Origin: Bog-950 sp964615305
GTDB lineage: Bacteria; Bacteroidota; Bacteroidia; Chitinophagales; LD1
Assembly: GCA_964615305.1 (NCBI GenBank)
Contig: CAZTNA010000003.1
Coordinates: forward strand, 124,001-188,000
DNA: 64,000 nt
Direction of reading: 5' to 3'
Part shown: positions 34,402 to 43,224 of the stretch, one piece after another
Layout of the letters: every line of letters begins with the position of its first letter
Numbering within the stretch: position 1 is the stretch's first letter
Made by a program: the position numbers and the translations under genes
Notes under the pieces: generated by a model
Seen by the model: only the letters and a program-made list of their open reading frames with translations
What the model was told of the DNA's origin: nothing
Database searches by the model: none

Positions 34402-37400
34402 ATGCGCAAACTTGTATCTGCCTTTTTTCTCGCAACTCTTGCCACTTGTCTGTTTTCACAAGAAACAACTTTCAAAACAAACGGTCCCGATGATTACCGC
34501 GAAGGTATTCATGCATTTACCAATGCTACCGTTTGGAAAAGCTATAATACCAAAATGGATTCTGCTACGCTGGTAATTCGCGATGGCAAAGTGGTGGATG
34601 CGGGAAAGAGCATCGCAATTCCAAAAGGCGCTATTGTTCATGATATGAAAGGCAAGTTCATCTATCCGTCTTTCATTGATATTTTTTCTGACTACGGAAT
34701 GCCGGATGTTGTAAAGCCCAAATGGAATGAAGATCCGCAAATAGAGAGCAACGTAAAAGGCGCTTACGGGTGGAACCAGGCAATACACACCGAGTTTCAC
34801 GCAGACAGAAACTTTGCAGTGAACGACAAAGCCGCTGAGGAGTTACGCAAGATTGGTTTCGGCACTGTACTTACTAACAAGAAAGACGGCATTGCACGTG
34901 GAACCGGTGCCGTGGTTACACTCAAGAGCGACAAAGAAAATTTTGTATTGGTAAAACCCGATGCATCTGCTAACTATTCTTTTAATAAAGGCAGCAGCAC
35001 ACAAGACTATCCGGGTTCGCTCATGGGAAGTATTGCGCTCATTCGCCAAACCTATTACGATGCACAATGGTATAAGTCAGCTGCCGATAAAAAAGAGTTT
35101 AACATCAACTTAGATGAATGGAACAAGCAGCAAAGTGTGCCACAAATTTTTGATGCCGGTGGCGATTGGCAAAAGGTTTTGCGTGCAGATAAATTAGGTG
35201 ATGAGTTCAGCGTGCAATACATCATAAAAACAAAAGGCGATGAGTACAAACGCATTGACGAAGTAAAAAACACAAAAGCAAAATTGATTACCACGGTCAA
35301 TTTTCCGAAGGCGTATGATGTAGATGACCCCTACAAAGCAAGCTGGGTTTCGTTAGAAGACATGAAAAATTGGGAATTGGCTCCCACCAACTGCGCATCG
35401 CTCACAAAAGCAGGAATTGATTTTTCTATTACCACATCTGATTTAGAAAAGAAAGATGATTTCCTCGGTAATCTCCGCAAGGCGGTGAAGTATGGTTTCG
35501 ATTCTATGGCAGCTATGAAGGCACTAACTTACAGCCCCGCTTCGTTTATTAATGTGTACGATAAAGTGGGTTCGTTAGAAGCGGGCAAGCTTGCCAACTT
35601 CTTTATTACCTCAAAGCCATTGTTCGATGAAAAATGTGTGATTAACGAAAACTGGGTACAAGGAAAACGCTATGAGATAAATGCATTCGACCAAAAAGAT
35701 ATTCGCGGAGAATATGCACTGGTAATTGCAGTAAATACACCCACTGCACAATTTAAATTGAAAGTGAGTGGCGATGCCGGTTCGCCTAAAGCACAAATTG
35801 TTTTGAGTGACACGGTGAAGTTAGATGTGAAACTTTCCTACAAAGAGAACGACATCAGTCTTTCATTTTCTCCCGATAAAAAAACCACCGGCAAAATTCG
35901 TCTGACCGGAAATATAAACTACAACAATAACACATGGATTGGCAAAGGAGAGTACCCCGATGGCAGTTGGGTAACTTGGAATGCCTCACAATTGAAAGGG
36001 CCGGAGGCAGATACAAGCAAGCCGAAAAAAGACACAGTGGATGTAACGCGTAACCTAGGAAAGGTTACTTATCCATTTCTTGCCTATGGTAATGAGCAAA
36101 TTCCCACACCAGAAAATTTTCTGATTAAAAACGGAACAGTTTGGACGAACGAAACAGAAAGTGTTTTACAAAACACCGATGTAATTATTCGAGCAGGAAA
36201 AATTGCTTCTATAGGAAAAAACCTTACCTGTGTTGATTGTAAAATAATTGATGCCACCAACAAGTTTGTAACTAACGGAATTATTGATGAACACAACCAT
36301 ATTGCTATTCAACAAGGAGTCAACGAAGGCGCAGAGGCAAGCAGTGCCGAAGTTCGTATTGGCGATGTGGTTCGATGTGATGACATAAACATTTACCGTC
36401 AGTTGGCGGGTGGTGTTACGGGTGCGCAGTTGCTGCACGGTTCGGCCAATCCTATTGGCGGACAAAGCGCTCTCGTGAAATTCCGTTGGGGATATGCGCC
36501 CGAAAAAATGAAAATTGAAGGAGCCGATGGTTTCATCAAATTTGCATTAGGCGAAAACGTGAAACAGAGTAACTGGGGCGATAAGAACACCGTTCGTTAT
36601 CCGCAAACACGCATGGGTGTAGAGCAGACTTACTACAATTATTTTACAAAAGCGAAAGAATATCAAAAGCAATGGAATGCTTACAACACTGCCAAAGTGA
36701 AAGGAGTTTCTCCACGCAGAGATATTGAACTGGATGCGCTCTCAGAAATTTTGAATAGAAAGCGGTTTATCACATGCCATAGTTATGTACAAAGCGAAAT
36801 CAATATGCTGATGCATGTGGCTGATTCGTTCAACTTTAAAGTAAACACGTTTACCCATATTCTTGAAGGATACAAAGTGGCGGACAAAATGAAAACACAT
36901 GGAGCATACGCCTCAACCTTTGCCGATTGGTGGGCATATAAATATGAAGTAATAGATGCCATACCCTACAACACCGCCCTGCTAACCAAAATGGGTATTA
37001 CCACAGCCGTAAATTCAGATGACGCGGAAATGGCGCGCAGGTTAAATCAGGAAGCGGCAAAGAGTATTAAGTATGGGGGGCTGTCAGAAACAGAAGCGTG
37101 GAAAACAGTAACACTTAATCCGGCAAAAATGCTACATCTCGAAAATCGGATGGGTTCTATTAAAGCCGGGAAAGACGCTGATGTAGTAGTGTGGAATGAC
37201 AATCCACTATCTATTTATGCAAAAGCAGAAAAAACATTCGTGGACGGCATTTTGTTTTACGACATAGAAAAAGATTTACAGAAACGCGAAGAAATTAAAA
37301 AAGAACGCGCACGATTAATTCAGAAAATGCTGGAAGAAAAGAAAAACGGTGGGGCAACACAAGAGCCGGTGAAGAAAGAAAACCATGAGTATAACTGCGG

Positions 37401-37425
37401 AGGATTTGATGAACACAATCACTAA
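34402..37425 (+). CDS. Secreted double-domain amidohydrolase
   Basis: The 1007-residue protein has a signal peptide (MRKLVSAFFLATLATCLFSQ) and two amidohydrolase-like halves. The first (about 30-430) lacks the metal-binding HxH: where it should stand the sequence reads FIYPSFIDIFSDYG. The second (about 570-985) keeps it in GIIDEHNHIAI, together with THILEGYKVAD and NSDDAEMARR. So only the C-terminal half looks catalytic. The imidazolonepropionase-like superfamily includes periplasmic dipeptidases, but the substrate is unknown. It is followed after 18 bases by a paralogue of its first half. It ends HEYNCGGFDEHNH. Confidence 0.82.
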   Translation: MRKLVSAFFLATLATCLFSQETTFKTNGPDDYREGIHAFTNATVWKSYNTKMDSATLVIRDGKVVDAGKSIAIPKGAIVHDMKGKFIYPSFIDIFSDYGMPDVVKPKWNEDPQIESNVKGAYGWNQAIHTEFHADRNFAVNDKAAEELRKIGFGTVLTNKKDGIARGTGAVVTLKSDKENFVLVKPDASANYSFNKGSSTQDYPGSLMGSIALIRQTYYDAQWYKSAADKKEFNINLDEWNKQQSVPQIFDAGGDWQKVLRADKLGDEFSVQYIIKTKGDEYKRIDEVKNTKAKLITTVNFPKAYDVDDPYKASWVSLEDMKNWELAPTNCASLTKAGIDFSITTSDLEKKDDFLGNLRKAVKYGFDSMAAMKALTYSPASFINVYDKVGSLEAGKLANFFITSKPLFDEKCVINENWVQGKRYEINAFDQKDIRGEYALVIAVNTPTAQFKLKVSGDAGSPKAQIVLSDTVKLDVKLSYKENDISLSFSPDKKTTGKIRLTGNINYNNNTWIGKGEYPDGSWVTWNASQLKGPEADTSKPKKDTVDVTRNLGKVTYPFLAYGNEQIPTPENFLIKNGTVWTNETESVLQNTDVIIRAGKIASIGKNLTCVDCKIIDATNKFVTNGIIDEHNHIAIQQGVNEGAEASSAEVRIGDVVRCDDINIYRQLAGGVTGAQLLHGSANPIGGQSALVKFRWGYAPEKMKIEGADGFIKFALGENVKQSNWGDKNTVRYPQTRMGVEQTYYNYFTKAKEYQKQWNAYNTAKVKGVSPRRDIELDALSEILNRKRFITCHSYVQSEINMLMHVADSFNFKVNTFTHILEGYKVADKMKTHGAYASTFADWWAYKYEVIDAIPYNTALLTKMGITTAVNSDDAEMARRLNQEAAKSIKYGGLSETEAWKTVTLNPAKMLHLENRMGSIKAGKDADVVVWNDNPLSIYAKAEKTFVDGILFYDIEKDLQKREEIKKERARLIQKMLEEKKNGGATQEPVKKENHEYNCGGFDEHNH

Positions 37426-37443
37426 ACAGAAACAAAAATCACC

Positions 37444-38736
37444 ATGAAAAAATATTTATCAATTGCTTTTGTTATCGCTTCTGTAAATGCATTTGCGCAA
37501 AGCGATGTGCCCGCGCCTGCACCTAAACAATCCGCGAGCGTTTTTTTAACCAACGCCACCATTCACACCGGTAACGGAAAGGTTTTAAACAATGCCACCA
37601 TCGGTTTCGACAACGGGAAAATTATTTTTCTCGAAGAGAACCCGTCTCTAAAAACCGATGAAACCATGGGCAAACAGATAAACTGCACCGGTAAACATAT
37701 TTACCCGGGTATTATAGCCCCCAACACAAAAGTTGGATTAGATGAAATAGAAGCAGTGCGTGCTACCAACGACTACGCAGAAGTAGGTGCTTACAACCCG
37801 GATGCCCGGGCGATAGTTTCTTACAACACCGATAGCCGCGTAACACCTACCGTACGCAGCAATGGTGTTTTGTATGCACAAAGCACACCGGTTGGTGGAA
37901 TTGTCTCAGGCACTTCTGCCTTAGTTCAACTCGATGCATGGAATTGGGAAGACGCATTGGTAAAAGAAGACGGACTTTGGCTCAACTGGCCAAACATGCA
38001 AAAACGCGGTGGCTGGTGGGGCGAACCGGAGCCACCAACTACAAACAAAGAATACGACAAACAAGTAAATGCAATTAAAGACTATTTCCGCGAAGCAAAA
38101 GGTTATGCAGAAGTAACACATGAAAAAGCAAACCTCCGTTTTGAGGCCATGCGCGATTTGTTTACCGGAAAAAAGAATTTGTATGTAAATGTTGACCGGG
38201 TAAAAGAAATTCAACACGCAATTTCGTTTGCCGTTGAATTTGGTTTGCGTTTAGTAATTAGTGGAGGTGAAGAAAGCTGGATGATTGCTGACGAGCTTGC
38301 CGGCAAAAAGATACCCGTAGTTTTAGGTAAAACACATGAGTTGCCCGGTCATGATGATGCAGACGTTGATCAGCAGTATAAAACACCCTACTTACTGCAA
38401 AAAGCGGGCGTGTTATTTTGCCTTTCGATACCCGGAGGTTTTTGGCAAGAAAGAAATTTACCTTTTAACGCGGGTTCTGCAGCCGCGTATGGTTTAACTA
38501 AAGAGCAAGCGCTAGCTGCTATTACGAGTAACACTGCAAAAATTCTTGGTGTTGATGCACAAATAGGAACGTTAGAAAAAGGCAAGTCGGCATCGCTGAT
38601 TGTTTCTGCCGGAGATGTGCTGGATATGAAAACTTCAAACATCGAATACGCCTTTATTGATGGCCGCCAGATTGATTTAAACAACAAGCAGAAAGAACTC
38701 AACCAAAAGTTTAGTAAGAAATACGGGGTTAATTAG
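37444..38736 (+). CDS. Secreted amidohydrolase-like protein lacking the HxH motif
   Basis: The 430-residue protein has a signal peptide (MKKYLSIAFVIASVNAFAQS) and the superfamily framework, ending in the composite-domain pattern IGTLEKGKSASLIVSAGDVL. The strand that normally carries HxH reads IYPGIIAPNTKVGL, so metal binding at that site is lost. It resembles the N-terminal half of the preceding protein and probably works with it, perhaps as a structural partner. The 18-base gap suggests one operon. Confidence 0.78.
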   Translation: MKKYLSIAFVIASVNAFAQSDVPAPAPKQSASVFLTNATIHTGNGKVLNNATIGFDNGKIIFLEENPSLKTDETMGKQINCTGKHIYPGIIAPNTKVGLDEIEAVRATNDYAEVGAYNPDARAIVSYNTDSRVTPTVRSNGVLYAQSTPVGGIVSGTSALVQLDAWNWEDALVKEDGLWLNWPNMQKRGGWWGEPEPPTTNKEYDKQVNAIKDYFREAKGYAEVTHEKANLRFEAMRDLFTGKKNLYVNVDRVKEIQHAISFAVEFGLRLVISGGEESWMIADELAGKKIPVVLGKTHELPGHDDADVDQQYKTPYLLQKAGVLFCLSIPGGFWQERNLPFNAGSAAAYGLTKEQALAAITSNTAKILGVDAQIGTLEKGKSASLIVSAGDVLDMKTSNIEYAFIDGRQIDLNNKQKELNQKFSKKYGVN

Positions 38737-38802
38737 GTTGGGTTGAGCGGAGAAAATTTTTACGTAATTGGTGGAGAGATATAAAAGGTTGTTTCATAAA
38801 AG

Positions 38803-38839
38803 GCCCTCCCGAAAAACACTGCTGTGCAAACGGGAGGGC
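38803..38839 (+). terminator. Hairpin terminator after the amidohydrolase operon
   Basis: GCCCTCCCG (38803-38811) pairs perfectly with CGGGAGGGC (38831-38839) around a 19-base loop. There is no long T-run, so it may act as a weak terminator or protect the transcript end. Confidence 0.55.
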
Positions 38840-38869
38840 AAACCAACTAACTGAAAATGTTCCTTTAAT

Positions 38870-38921
38870 GGTCGGTGATAACACTGACCATAACACTCCG
38901 GTTGGTGTCCTCACCAACCGG
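38870..38921. repeat. Two adjacent hairpins, REP-like
   Basis: The first pairs GGTCGGTG (38870-38877) with CACTGACC (38882-38889), one mismatch. The second is a perfect 10-bp stem, CCGGTTGGTG (38898-38907) with CACCAACCGG (38912-38921), around TCCT. The second shares its TTGGTG/CACCAA core with the hairpin at 4474-4518. They lie between convergent genes. Confidence 0.65.
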
Positions 38922-38938
38922 TAAAAAACTGAAAAATC

Positions 38939-40726
38939 TTATTTCTCCTCCTTGTTCCAACCTTCTGTTTCCTCTTTATGTTTATCAATTATCTTCTGCA
39001 CTTTCTCTACATGCTTATCGGCATCTTCTTTCATTTTTTCGGCTTCCTTTTGTAGTTCTTCTTTCACATCATTTGCCTTCTCTTCCCGTTTTATTTTTTC
39101 CTCTTCCAGCTTATCGCCTTCATTAAAGTGGTTTTCTCCTTTCACACATTTTATTTTTCCGTTTTCGGTAGTCCAGGTGGTGTTGGCAAAATAGGTGTCA
39201 TCATAGTTGCTGTCGCCTTTAACAGTAGCTGCCCAGAGGTCAATGTTATCGGCAAAGCTCACACGTTTGCCTTCCGGTATATGTATGCGAATCTTCACAA
39301 TCTGCGCACGATACTTTCCGTTTTTGTTGAGGTAAACACGCGCTGGCAGATTTACCACGGTATCTGTTTGGCCGATGCTGTAAGAAACAAACTCTCCGTT
39401 CTTTATTCCATCGCCTTTTGTTTCGCCTTGTGCCGAAACAATTTTTTCTATATAAAATGAATCGTTAGCCGAAGGCATTAATTGCAATGAAGGCTCTCCA
39501 ATGTCAAGTTTTTCGGCATCTTCTAATTTACTTCCACCTATATAAATACCATTAAAGTTGATGTTTACATTGTTGTCATCATTGTCATCATCAGCAGATA
39601 TTTTTTGCCCCGAGGAGTCTGTTAGTTGAACCAAGAGGTTTCCATTGATGGGTTGCATTACCGCGACCTTGTTGTGTGAAGTGCCGGTAGAGCGGAAGCT
39701 GGTAATGTTTTTACCCACGGAGTAAATAATCATAAACAAACCAATCCACCACGCTGCAAGTAAAGTCCACTTAAGCCAAGGCGCCCTGCCTCGGCTGGCG
39801 CCAAACAATGCCCGCATAGCTGCATAAATAATTCCGATTACGGGAGCGGCAATAAATAGTCCAATGCCAATATTAAATATGGTGATAGTAGTGGGGTCAT
39901 CTACTAGCAAATGGGGTGCGTGGGTTAGCAGTGAACTACCGGCTACTGCCACACCAAAAAAACTAAGCAAAAGCACACCCAGCACAAACAACCCAATAAC
40001 AATTACAAAGCCGGCAACGAGTTTCAGGAAAAACTTTACTACTTCTACCACAAAGTGCAGCACTCGTTCAAAAAAATTGGGCTGGTTTACAAATTTGTTT
40101 ACCGACTCTCCGGTGCGGCTGGCGGCATCACGAATTTCTTTTTCAATGGTATTAATGTTTACCGGCTCACCTTTCATTTGTAGCTTTTCGGCAGAGGTTA
40201 TTGCTTTAGGAATAATGATTACCAACAACAGATAAAGCAAAATGACCGTGCCGAAACTTACAAAGCACAACAACAACACAGCTAACCTTGCCCATACCGG
40301 GTCGTTTATACCAAAGTAGTGACATAAGCCCGAAATAACACCACCCACTTTTGCATCGTCAGCATCGCGAAACAAGCGTTTGTTAACTACCGTGTTAGTG
40401 GCTGAAGAGGTGTTGGCTGCTGGTTGTTCACCGCTATTTGTGTAGGCTGTGGTATCTTGATCCTCACCCGCAATGTCTTCGGGTTTGCCCATTATTCCCA
40501 TTACATATTGTACATCGTCTTCGCTTAGTACCTCTTTGCGGCCTGCTAGTTTCTGATTTAATAAGTCAGCCATACGCGCCTCTATATCGTTTAGTATTTC
40601 TTCGCGTTCGGCATCATTTTTAAATTTTGCTTTCAGGGTTTCCAGATAACGATGTAAAATTTCAAATGCGTCTTCGTTAATTATAAAAGCTATGCCGCCA
40701 AGGTTTATGTTCAATGTCTTTTTCAT
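38939..40726 (-). CDS. PspC-domain membrane protein
   Basis: The 595-residue protein begins MKKTLNINLGGIAFIINEDA, followed by a helical region (about 15-85), then a PspC domain (about 113-175: KRLFRDADDAKVGGVISGLC, then a hydrophobic helix). Three or four further membrane helices follow (about 225-350), then a beta-rich region (about 370-530) and a C-terminal Lys/Glu coiled coil. PspC proteins respond to membrane stress. It is the last gene of a four-gene minus-strand unit led by small proteins and a PadR regulator; the PadR stop is 5 bases upstream of its start. Confidence 0.88.
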   Translation of the reverse strand: MKKTLNINLGGIAFIINEDAFEILHRYLETLKAKFKNDAEREEILNDIEARMADLLNQKLAGRKEVLSEDDVQYVMGIMGKPEDIAGEDQDTTAYTNSGEQPAANTSSATNTVVNKRLFRDADDAKVGGVISGLCHYFGINDPVWARLAVLLLCFVSFGTVILLYLLLVIIIPKAITSAEKLQMKGEPVNINTIEKEIRDAASRTGESVNKFVNQPNFFERVLHFVVEVVKFFLKLVAGFVIVIGLFVLGVLLLSFFGVAVAGSSLLTHAPHLLVDDPTTITIFNIGIGLFIAAPVIGIIYAAMRALFGASRGRAPWLKWTLLAAWWIGLFMIIYSVGKNITSFRSTGTSHNKVAVMQPINGNLLVQLTDSSGQKISADDDNDDNNVNINFNGIYIGGSKLEDAEKLDIGEPSLQLMPSANDSFYIEKIVSAQGETKGDGIKNGEFVSYSIGQTDTVVNLPARVYLNKNGKYRAQIVKIRIHIPEGKRVSFADNIDLWAATVKGDSNYDDTYFANTTWTTENGKIKCVKGENHFNEGDKLEEEKIKREEKANDVKEELQKEAEKMKEDADKHVEKVQKIIDKHKEETEGWNKEEK

Positions 40727-40731
40727 AATAG

Positions 40732-41073
40732 TTAGTTTGTTTTATTGGTTTGTTGAATAATGGCGTTTACCGCATGAGTTAGTTCGCTCCAGTTTGTAAG
40801 TAACTCAGCTAATGTTTTTTTGCCATCTTCTGTAAGCGTAAAATATTTGCGCGGTGGGCCCGATGTTGATTCGGCCCAGCGGTACGAAAGCAACCCGTCA
40901 TTTTTCAATCGTGTTAACAGAGGATAGAGTGTTCCTTCCACCACTAAAAGCCGCGCATTTTTCATGCGCTCAATAATTTCGGACGGATAATGCTCCCCAT
41001 CACTCAGTATGCTGAGTATGCAAAACTCCAGCACGCCTTTGCGCATTTGCGCTTTGGTGTTTTCTATGTTCAT
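40732..41073 (-). CDS. PadR-family transcriptional regulator
   Basis: The 113-residue protein is a compact winged-helix regulator: KGVLEFCILSILSDGEHYPS, LLVVEGTLYPLLTRLKNDGL and the YFTLTEDGKKTL wing, with a short dimerising helix. PadR proteins usually repress their own operon and respond to small ligands or envelope stress. The gene lies between an 86-residue secreted protein and the PspC gene. A dyad upstream of the operon (41841-41858) is a candidate operator. Confidence 0.9.
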   Translation of the reverse strand: MNIENTKAQMRKGVLEFCILSILSDGEHYPSEIIERMKNARLLVVEGTLYPLLTRLKNDGLLSYRWAESTSGPPRKYFTLTEDGKKTLAELLTNWSELTHAVNAIIQQTNKTN

Positions 41074-41074
41074 G

Positions 41075-41335
41075 TTATTTCGTTTTTATTTCTGCTTTAA
41101 TATGCAACTCACGTTTTTGGTGGTTGCCCTTAATTTCAACTTTCACATCTTTCAGAGCGTTGTTTATTTCGTCCTGCAATTCTTTTAAGCCACCGGTCAG
41201 GCCGCTCACTTCAACTTTTCCTTTTTTATCAAGCGTAATTTTTACATCCATCTTCTCTTTCTTCTTTTCTCCGTTGCCGGCAAAGCCTATAATTGGTAGT
41301 AGTGCAATCATTGTTATAGCTAGTATCTGTTTCAT
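41075..41335 (-). CDS. Small secreted protein of unknown function
   Basis: The 86-residue product has a signal peptide (MKQILAITMIALLPIIGFA) and a Lys-rich mature part with a strand-helix pattern (KMDVKITLDKKGKVEVSGLT, LKELQDEINNALKDVKVEI). I do not know the family. It ends one base before the PadR gene on the same strand, so they should be co-expressed, and an envelope-associated role is likely. Confidence 0.62.
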   Translation of the reverse strand: MKQILAITMIALLPIIGFAGNGEKKKEKMDVKITLDKKGKVEVSGLTGGLKELQDEINNALKDVKVEIKGNHQKRELHIKAEIKTK

Positions 41336-41363
41336 GTTTTTGAAGTTTAGCTTCGGTGAAACT

Positions 41364-41768
41364 TTATGCTATTCTGAATTTTACTACCAGCACAAACTTT
41401 CCGGTGGGTGCGGAGTTTTTCATTTTCATTTCGTGCAGTGTATTTTCTACATACTGCTTTAATTGCTCGTTACCCGAGTTTATTTCGTGCACGCTTACCG
41501 TTCCCGCTTCATCTACTGATACTAACGCTTTTACATCATTGGCTTCGGTGTTTTCAGTTACAAACTCAGGGCAAGAAATCTGACGAATCATTTCCTTGCG
41601 AACATTTTCTTTAGCTGTTTTTTCTACACTGCCCGGAACCGAAGCCATTATTCCGAGTGCACTCATTACTACAAGATATGTGGTAATAAAAAGAGTGTTG
41701 AAGGTTTTAATGTTACACATGGATGTTAAACTTTTCAGAAAGTTGATTTGTTGAATGTTTGATTTCAT
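41364..41768 (-). CDS. Small membrane-anchored or exported protein of unknown function
   Basis: The 134-residue reading begins MKSNIQQINFLKSLTSMCNI and has a hydrophobic segment (about 22-44, TLFITTYLVVMSALGIMA) that could be a signal or membrane anchor. The mature part (about 50-134) has a strand pattern ending GKFVLVVKFRIA. A later start at 41720 (MCNIKTF) is also possible. It is the first gene of the PadR/PspC unit. A -7-like box, CATCTTTG on the minus strand (+ 41811-41818), fits the start at 41768. Confidence 0.55.
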   Translation of the reverse strand: MKSNIQQINFLKSLTSMCNIKTFNTLFITTYLVVMSALGIMASVPGSVEKTAKENVRKEMIRQISCPEFVTENTEANDVKALVSVDEAGTVSVHEINSGNEQLKQYVENTLHEMKMKNSAPTGKFVLVVKFRIA

Positions 41769-41840
41769 GACATATATTTTTTTGATTAAAAACAATTGTT
41801 GTTGACGATGCAAAGATGTATTTATAAAACGGTATTATGC

Positions 41841-41858
41841 AACACACAGTAGTGTGTT
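41841..41858. promoter_or_regulatory. Dyad upstream of the PadR operon, candidate operator
   Basis: AACACAC (41841-41847) and GTGTGTT (41852-41858) are perfect inverted arms around AGTA. The dyad is about 25-45 bases upstream of the -7-like box of the PadR/PspC operon, where a repressor or activator could act. Its link to PadR is inference. Confidence 0.4.
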
Positions 41859-42007
41859 TTAAACAGCGAATTGCCTAATACATTGATTAACAACCACAAA
41901 AAATTTCTAAGCGTATAAAAAAAAACACTTTACAAACCCTGTTTGTGCAGAAACTGGCACGGTTATTTACAGCAGAGCCGCCATTTTTGAACCCTAAACA
42001 AAAGATT

Positions 42008-43171
42008 ATGAAAAAAGTATTTCTACTATCTATGATGGCAGTATTAATGAGTGCAGCAATGGCGCAGGACACTGCTGCTGTTAAGAAAAAAGTAAAACCA
42101 AAATTTGGAGGTGATGGAGTTTATCTACGCGACAGTACTTGGCGGTTGGGTGGTTTTGCCAGTGTATTGGTAAGCCAAACTGCTCTTTACCAATGGGGCC
42201 CGGGAGGCAACAACAACTTTGCGTTTTTGCTTTCAGGAAATTTTTATGCCAACTACAAAAAAGGAAAGGTAATAAGTGATAACAGCTTGGATGCAAAGTG
42301 GGGTATGGTGGCCAATGGATTAATAAGAAACAAGTCATTGGCAAGAGCCAACCTGCAAAAAAACATTGATCTGCTTGCCATTAAATCAATGGTGGGTTAT
42401 CAGGTAACTAACTCTCTGTATGTAGCCGCCAAGCTTGGTTTTGAGAGTCAGTTTACGCCAACTTACGACTACTCACTTACCGATACTTCAAAGGGCAGAT
42501 TTAGAAGATATACTGTTTCGAAATTTGCGGCACCTGCTGTGCTAACAATAGGTCCTGGTCTTACCTGGAAACCAAAGCCGTGGTTTACTTTGTTTTTCTC
42601 TCCGGTAGAAGGCAAAATGACTTTTGTTACACCTGACTCACCGGGTAGAGATACAACCACCGCAGCAGACGGCTTTAAAACAGACGCCTACTACCGAAAC
42701 GTTGATGAAACCCGTTTTGGTTTAAAACGCGGCAATTTTTTTATGGGTGAACTTGGCTGGGAGCTCGACTTGTTATTTCAAAAAGATATTGTGAAGAATG
42801 TAAACTGGAAAAGCCACCTGAATTTGTTTGGTGCCTATATAAACGCCAGCTACAATACAGAAATGCCGAAATACTATGCTGACCAGGACTCAATGGGTGC
42901 TGTAACTATTAAAGAAACCAATAAACACATACCAGTTTTAAGATGGGAAAACGATATAGTGTTTAAAGTAAACTCATGGCTAAGCGCTACGCTTTCTGCT
43001 CGTTTTGTTTATCAATACAACGCACTGGTGCCAATTGATAAAAGGAAGCTTGATGGTAGCAAAGGCCCGGACGGAATTACTGATAAAGACAAATACGGAG
43101 TTACGGTAAACAATTACAAAAGCATTCAGATTTTTGAGCAGTTTGGAATTGGCCTAACAGCTAAGTTTTAA
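42008..43171 (+). CDS. DUF3078-type outer-membrane protein
   Basis: The 387-residue protein starts at 42008 with a signal peptide (MKKVFLLSMMAVLMSAAMAQ). The mature part alternates aromatic and polar residues in many strands (WRLGGFASVLVSQTALYQWG, NFYANYKKGKVISDNSL) and ends in a strand FGIGLTAKF with a C-terminal Phe, as outer-membrane beta-barrels do. This fits the DUF3078 family of Bacteroidota. Its substrate or role is unknown. It stands alone between divergent and convergent neighbours, with a terminator after it. Confidence 0.8.
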   Translation: MKKVFLLSMMAVLMSAAMAQDTAAVKKKVKPKFGGDGVYLRDSTWRLGGFASVLVSQTALYQWGPGGNNNFAFLLSGNFYANYKKGKVISDNSLDAKWGMVANGLIRNKSLARANLQKNIDLLAIKSMVGYQVTNSLYVAAKLGFESQFTPTYDYSLTDTSKGRFRRYTVSKFAAPAVLTIGPGLTWKPKPWFTLFFSPVEGKMTFVTPDSPGRDTTTAADGFKTDAYYRNVDETRFGLKRGNFFMGELGWELDLLFQKDIVKNVNWKSHLNLFGAYINASYNTEMPKYYADQDSMGAVTIKETNKHIPVLRWENDIVFKVNSWLSATLSARFVYQYNALVPIDKRKLDGSKGPDGITDKDKYGVTVNNYKSIQIFEQFGIGLTAKF

Positions 43172-43191
43172 CCAAAAATAGTTTTGAACCG

Positions 43192-43222
43192 AAACTGGTT
43201 GTTTGTAATAAGCAACCAGTTT
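43192..43222. terminator. Bidirectional hairpin terminator
   Basis: AAACTGGTTG (43192-43201) pairs perfectly with CAACCAGTTT (43213-43222) and is followed by a T-run on the plus strand. It lies between the convergent DUF3078 and ligA genes. Confidence 0.85.
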
Positions 43223-43224
43223 TT

